From Halieaceae bacterium (lineage in GTDB: Bacteria > Pseudomonadota > Gammaproteobacteria > Pseudomonadales > Halieaceae), in NCBI GenBank assembly GCA_018666295.1, contig JABIZW010000083.1, positions 1 to 9,317 on the forward strand: 9,317 nt of DNA, written 5' to 3'. The translations under genes were made by a program, and so were the position numbers. How positions within the stretch are numbered: the stretch's first letter is position 1; every line of letters begins with the position of its first letter. Of the stretch, positions 6,103-9,317 are shown one piece after another. The notes beneath the pieces are model-generated. The model had not been told where the DNA came from. It saw only the letters and a program-made list of their open reading frames with translations, and did not search any database.

Positions 6103-7782
6103 GTGTCGATGAAAGCCACTATTGCGGAGCTCACCGTAAACGACGCCTTCTTTGAGGTCTGTCCGGTTTCAACTGAGCGAGGCCCCATGGTGGGTTATAA
6201 AAACGCGCCTAATACGCTGACTGAGATTATTCAAAATGCCCGTGGCCACGGTGATCTGAGTTTTATTGTCTCCGGCGATACTCGACTAAGGTTTTCGACT
6301 TTTTTTGAGCGCGCAGATGCACTGCGTGCCTACCTTCAAGCGCAAGGTATGACTCCTGGAGACCGGTTTGCGATTGCGATGCGCAATAATGCTGAGTGGC
6401 TTATTGGATTTACTGCCGCGTTTCTTGCAGGTGCGACCGTGGTTCCGATTAATAGTTGGGGGCAGGCGTCTGAGCTTGCGTTTGCCGTCGACGATTGCGG
6501 TGCTCAGTGGCTGTTGTGTGACGACCAACGTGCAGTCCTTTTGGGCGAGGCGCTTGAGACCCAGAACCGGCTAATTGTCTATGATCGAGCAGTACCGGGC
6601 TCGCTGCGAGGCATTGATTTTCGTGAGGCTGTTTTAGATGAACCGCCATCGGCGGTGCTGATCCCAGAGCCGAGCGATCGTTGTCTGATTCTTTACACGT
6701 CGGGCAGTACTGGGACGCCGAAGGGTGTGGTTCACTGTCAGCAGGCACTGTCGCAGGCCGTTTTTAATATGATGTTTACGGGCATGCTGACCATGACGGT
6801 GGAAGGCGGGCTTCGGGCTTTGCGCGGTGGTGCCACCCAAGAAAAAGCGCTTTTGAACGTCCCGCTGTTCCATGCAACCGGCCTTTTGGGGTCGTTTGTT
6901 CTGCCGTTAGTGACGGGGCAGGGCATCGTAATGATCCCCAAATGGGATGCGCAGGAAGCCTTGCGGTTAATCGAGTCCGAGCGTGTGACTTTGTTTAGCA
7001 GTGTTCCTTCGCTGGTTAAAGACCTGCTAACGCAGCCTAATCTTGATGAGTTCGACATTACTTCCTTGCAACGCGTTTCATCTGGGGGTGCGGCGATGCC
7101 GTCGGACCTTCCGGGCATTATTGATGCGCAAATTGATCAGGCCTATGCATCAGGTGGTTACGGTTTGACTGAGACGCTGGCGGTTGGAAGCCAAGCCGCG
7201 GGGGCGGTATTTGATGCTAAACCCACTTCGGCGGGGGTGCAGTCGCCCATTATGCACGTCCGATGCACTGCTACTGACGGTACCGTTCTTTCGGACGGCG
7301 AGCCGGGTGAAATTGAAATGAAAGGGGTGGCTTGTACTTTAGGGTATTGGAATAAACCAGAGGCAGATGCCGCGATATTCACGCAAGACGGGTGGATGAA
7401 GACTGGCGATGTCGGTTATACGGATGCGGACAGTTATCTCTATATTACAGGCCGCATTAAAGACATCGTCATACGCGGCGGTGAGAATATATTTCCGGGC
7501 GATACGGAGCAGGCCTGCTACCAGATCGAGGGTGTCAAAGAGTGCGTGGTCTTCGGTATTCCAGACGAGCTGATGGGCGAGGAGTTGGTGATGATGGTTC
7601 GAGTTGCGAGCGACTTGATCACGGAAGACGTAATTCTCGAGGGGCTTAAGTCACGTATTGCGGGTTACAAAATACCCAAGTACGTCGACATTACTCAAGA
7701 GCCGCTGGCGCGGGGCGCCACTGAAAAGTTTGACAAGCGGGCGATTCAAAGCGCTTACCTTAAGCGGTTGATAGCCCCTTAG
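6103..7782 (+). CDS. Acyl-CoA synthetase (AMP-forming, ANL superfamily)
   Basis: The protein has 559 residues, full length for the family. It activates a carboxylic acid with ATP to an acyl-adenylate and then to the CoA thioester. The motifs are in order: LYTSGSTGTPKGVVH (about 197-211, phosphate-binding A3), substrate-pocket region NVPLFHATGLLG (about 252-263), GGYGLTET (351-358, A5), GWMKTGDVGYTD (430-441, adenine/ribose-binding Asp at about 436) and GRIKDIVIRGGENIFP (450-465, A8 hinge). The C-terminal catalytic Lys is K542 in GATEKFDKR. All core residues look intact, so it should be active. One oddity follows A8: NIFPGDTEQ replaces the usual NIxPxEIE or NIxPxEVE. It diverges from Rieske B across a 186-bp region with candidate operators and converges on the SDR gene (8-bp gap). 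Context suggests activation of a steroid-, terpenoid- or fatty-acid-like carboxylate for the dehydrogenase pair, which is inference. Substrate cannot be read from the motifs. Confidence 0.94.
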   Translation: MSMKATIAELTVNDAFFEVCPVSTERGPMVGYKNAPNTLTEIIQNARGHGDLSFIVSGDTRLRFSTFFERADALRAYLQAQGMTPGDRFAIAMRNNAEWLIGFTAAFLAGATVVPINSWGQASELAFAVDDCGAQWLLCDDQRAVLLGEALETQNRLIVYDRAVPGSLRGIDFREAVLDEPPSAVLIPEPSDRCLILYTSGSTGTPKGVVHCQQALSQAVFNMMFTGMLTMTVEGGLRALRGGATQEKALLNVPLFHATGLLGSFVLPLVTGQGIVMIPKWDAQEALRLIESERVTLFSSVPSLVKDLLTQPNLDEFDITSLQRVSSGGAAMPSDLPGIIDAQIDQAYASGGYGLTETLAVGSQAAGAVFDAKPTSAGVQSPIMHVRCTATDGTVLSDGEPGEIEMKGVACTLGYWNKPEADAAIFTQDGWMKTGDVGYTDADSYLYITGRIKDIVIRGGENIFPGDTEQACYQIEGVKECVVFGIPDELMGEELVMMVRVASDLITEDVILEGLKSRIAGYKIPKYVDITQEPLARGATEKFDKRAIQSAYLKRLIAP

Positions 7783-7790
7783 ATAAGCCG

Positions 7791-8570
7791 TTAGACCCCA
7801 AATCCACCATCAACAGGGATTAACTGACCTGTTGTATACGCGGCGCGGTTTGACGCCAAAAAAACCGCCATTTGTGCGACTTCTTCGGGTTGACCGAATC
7901 GTTTGAGTGGCAGGGCGCTTTTGACACCCTCAATCCACGCGTCATCGAAAACACCTTGTTCTTTGAGTCGTAAGAAAATCCCGGTTTCAATGACACCGAT
8001 GGCAATGCTGTTCGCTCGAATGTTGTTAATGCCTTCTTCTTTGGCGATGCCTTTAATCAATTCTTCCACAGCCGCCTTCGGTGCGACGGACAGAATGTCC
8101 AGTGGTGGGTACTTTAATAACCCCGCTGAACTGATGTGAATGTAGCTGCCACCTCCGCCGGCGCGAAGATGTGGCAAGGTTGCGTGAATCACATTAAAAG
8201 TCCCCTCTGCATCAGAGCGCATCACGCGCTGCCATAACTCGGGTGTCACGTCCGAGATGGGCGACTGCGGAATGTCGTAACCCGTGGCAATAAATACAGA
8301 GTGTAGCCGCCCGTAGTTTTTTAGGGCCTGTTCAACACAGCGCCTGAGGGTATCAATGTTTTGTACATCAACCTGCGCACAGGAAATGTGTCTCGCGGCG
8401 CCGCCACAGTCAGCGACCACCGTTTGCGCGCCGTCGCGGTTGCGGTTATACGTCAGACAAACCGGGACATTGTTGTCACTCAGCGCTTTACATATTGCTT
8501 GACCAACGCCGCCACTGCCGCCAATAACCAACGCGACACCCTTGGGATACAGTTCTGCTGACTTACTCAT
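7791..8570 (-). CDS. SDR-fold oxidoreductase with atypical active site
   Basis: The protein has 259 residues, normal for a classical SDR. ATG 8570 has AAGGAG 6 nt upstream. The nucleotide-binding turn GGSGGVG (17-23) is a variant of TGxxxGxG, and N42/R43 after the second strand (TYNRNRDGA) would suit NADP(H). HISSAG (145-150) supplies the expected Ser (S147 or S148). The usual YxxxK is SVAPK (161-165): Lys is kept but Tyr is replaced by Ser. The helix Asn of the tetrad appears as D120 (RSDAEGTF), and the NNAG motif reads IATG. The C-terminal PLKRFGQPEEVAQMAVFLAS and TGQLIPVDGG are standard. It could be a CoA-thioester reductase related to 2,4-dienoyl-CoA reductases, which also lack the standard Tyr, or it could have a changed or lost chemistry. 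The fold is secure; the reaction is not. It lies downstream of the TonB receptor on the same strand but is separated from it by a terminator. Confidence 0.92.
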   Translation of the reverse strand: MSKSAELYPKGVALVIGGSGGVGQAICKALSDNNVPVCLTYNRNRDGAQTVVADCGGAARHISCAQVDVQNIDTLRRCVEQALKNYGRLHSVFIATGYDIPQSPISDVTPELWQRVMRSDAEGTFNVIHATLPHLRAGGGGSYIHISSAGLLKYPPLDILSVAPKAAVEELIKGIAKEEGINNIRANSIAIGVIETGIFLRLKEQGVFDDAWIEGVKSALPLKRFGQPEEVAQMAVFLASNRAAYTTGQLIPVDGGFGV

Positions 8571-8576
8571 ACGGTA

Positions 8577-8606
8577 CTCCTTTGTGGCTCGATCAAACGT
8601 TCGAGC
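8577..8606 (-). promoter_or_regulatory. Inverted repeat and ribosome site upstream of the SDR gene
   Basis: GCTCGA (8587-8592) and TCGAGC (8601-8606) form a perfect 6-bp inverted repeat with an 8-base spacer, ending 4 bases before the AAGGAG ribosome site (8577-8582). It could be a regulator operator or a small RNA hairpin near the translation start. The short length makes chance a real possibility. Confidence 0.35.
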
Positions 8607-8634
8607 GGATGCGGTAGAAGCTTAAATTAAGGGT

Positions 8635-8663
8635 AAAAAAAACCCGCCGAAGGGGCGGGTTTT
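8635..8663 (-). terminator. Rho-independent terminator after the TonB-dependent receptor gene
   Basis: Leftward it is a perfect 10-bp stem (AAAACCCGCC with GGCGGGTTTT, six of the pairs G-C) with a 5-base loop (CCTTC), followed by a run of eight T. It begins 14 bases after the receptor stop codon. On the opposite strand only four T follow the stem, so it acts mainly leftward. It should insulate the SDR gene from receptor transcription. Confidence 0.9.
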
Positions 8664-8677
8664 GTAAGCGTCAGACT

Positions 8678-9317
8678 TTACAGGTCAATGCGAATATCGA
8701 CGCCGTAAGTCGCTGGATTACCCCACTGATGCGTGGCGAAGCCCAAGGCGGCACCGAAGTTAAAGCCAAACGTTCGGTATTCCTCATCGGTGATGTTGCG
8801 GCCCCAGGCTGCGATATTGAGGTTGCGACCGTTATCCATTGCGCGATTCCAACTCAGACGTGCGTTTACCAAGGTTCGCTCTTGGTTCGAGGCTTGCTGT
8901 AAATTCACCGGAATCGAAGGTTGTCCCGTAGCGTCGTAAAGGGTGGGTACGGACGTGATGCTGACCGTCTCGTCCGTATGGTTTGCAGAGATCTGAAGGT
9001 CCAGTGAGTTAGAACCTGTGTTGATCAGACTCCAGTCCATGATCACGTTGTACGCATTTTTGGGTGTTAGACCTTGTGTGGGCGTGATGGGCAGGCCTTG
9101 ATAATCCGGGAAGTCATCGTAGTCCCGGTCGGTGTACGCATACTGAGCACGTAGCTGAAGGCTTTCGGTGACAAGAAAAGCCATGTCAAGTTCGAGACCT
9201 TGTGTGCCAAAGCTTGCCGCGTTGACCACGTCAGTAGAGATGCCACCGTCATCACTCTTGATCACGCTGACTTGGACATCGTCGTAGTCGTAGTTAAAGA
9301 GCGCCGCGTTGATGCGC
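8678..9317 (-). CDS. TonB-dependent outer-membrane receptor, C-terminal part only (N-terminus outside window)
   Basis: The frame is open from the right edge to TAA at 8678-8680, 212 complete codons. The first visible residues are RINAALFNYDYDDVQVS. Alternating hydrophobic/polar beta strands run throughout: GLELDMAFLVTESLQLRAQY, VNARLSWNRAMDNGRNLNIA and the final YGVDIRIDL. AWGRNITDEEYRTFGF (about 60 residues from the end) is the classic near-C-terminal signature of TonB-dependent receptors, followed by W..PATYGVDIRI. The plug domain and TonB box would lie to the right of the window. Such receptors take up large or scarce ligands across the outer membrane using proton-motive force. Next to ring-oxygenase and acyl-CoA genes, a bulky hydrophobic nutrient such as a steroid or terpenoid is a plausible ligand, though siderophore uptake is not excluded. 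The last residue is Leu rather than the aromatic residue common at outer-membrane barrel C-termini. Confidence 0.94.
   Translation of the reverse strand, partial: RINAALFNYDYDDVQVSVIKSDDGGISTDVVNAASFGTQGLELDMAFLVTESLQLRAQYAYTDRDYDDFPDYQGLPITPTQGLTPKNAYNVIMDWSLINTGSNSLDLQISANHTDETVSITSVPTLYDATGQPSIPVNLQQASNQERTLVNARLSWNRAMDNGRNLNIAAWGRNITDEEYRTFGFNFGAALGFATHQWGNPATYGVDIRIDL

Noticed and set aside
6738..7118. Minus-strand open frame of 126 codons inside the synthetase
   Set aside because: It lies entirely within a gene with intact motifs in the plus frame, and its composition is not protein-like.
2557..8579. Identical AGGAGTACCG before the starts of the first dehydrogenase and of the SDR gene
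   Set aside because: The match is a strong ribosome site plus four spacer bases. Two occurrences are easily explained by shared ribosome binding and chance.
1..9317. Mobile element, phage, CRISPR, toxin-antitoxin or defence island
   Set aside because: No transposase, integrase, terminal repeats, spaced repeat array or small paired genes are visible. All sizable genes are metabolic or envelope transport families.

Overview
The window looks like an accessory catabolic locus from a Gram-negative proteobacterium. A marine gammaproteobacterium is my best guess from gene content and protein style, not a proof. The Gram-negative call rests on an incomplete TonB-dependent outer-membrane receptor at the right edge and an incomplete RND-type periplasmic adaptor at the left edge. 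By eye the base composition is moderate and even, with no obviously foreign island. I see no tRNA, rRNA, CRISPR array, insertion sequence or integrase. Coding density is high, and no gene-free stretch exceeds about 200 bases.

Layout, left to right: (1) 1-1128, minus: membrane-fusion/adaptor subunit of an efflux pump, C-terminus outside the window, with a TATAAT-type -10 upstream. (2) 1273-2373, minus: Rieske non-heme iron oxygenase A. (3) 2374-2567: divergent control region with a perfect 9-bp inverted repeat whose arms lie 51 bp apart. (4) 2568-3782 and 3779-4882, plus: two acyl-CoA dehydrogenase-family subunits overlapping by ATGA, a likely heteromeric pair. (5) 4909-5916, minus: Rieske oxygenase B, a distant paralogue of A. 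(6) 5917-6102: divergent control region with a direct repeat and an overlapping near-palindrome. (7) 6103-7782, plus: acyl-CoA synthetase. (8) 7791-8570, minus: short-chain dehydrogenase/reductase (SDR) fold protein lacking the catalytic tyrosine. (9) 8635-8663: strong intrinsic terminator reading leftward. (10) 8678-9317, minus: C-terminal part of a TonB-dependent receptor.

The genes fit one metabolic story. The receptor would import a bulky hydrophobic substrate and the synthetase would activate a carboxylic acid to its CoA ester. The acyl-CoA dehydrogenase pair would desaturate the thioester, the SDR-fold protein would act on a CoA or alicyclic intermediate, and the two Rieske oxygenases would hydroxylate a ring. 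The Rieske C-terminal motifs (IW..K, then GP...R.W..QF) resemble 3-ketosteroid 9-alpha-hydroxylase (KshA). A two-subunit acyl-CoA dehydrogenase recalls the heterotetrameric FadE pairs of actinobacterial sterol side-chain catabolism. A steroid, sterol, terpenoid or other alicyclic substrate is therefore the leading inference, but the exact substrate cannot be read from the sequence. No ferredoxin reductase (KshB-like partner), thiolase or hydratase lies inside the window.

The most interesting points are: enlarged loops between the two Rieske [2Fe-2S] ligand pairs; an SDR with Tyr to Ser and Asn to Asp at predicted catalytic positions; a dehydrogenase pair in which only one subunit seems to keep a catalytic Glu; and repeat-containing divergent promoter regions that could bind a shared regulator. 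None amounts to a clearly new class of system; this is best described as an uncharacterised ring-degradation cluster.
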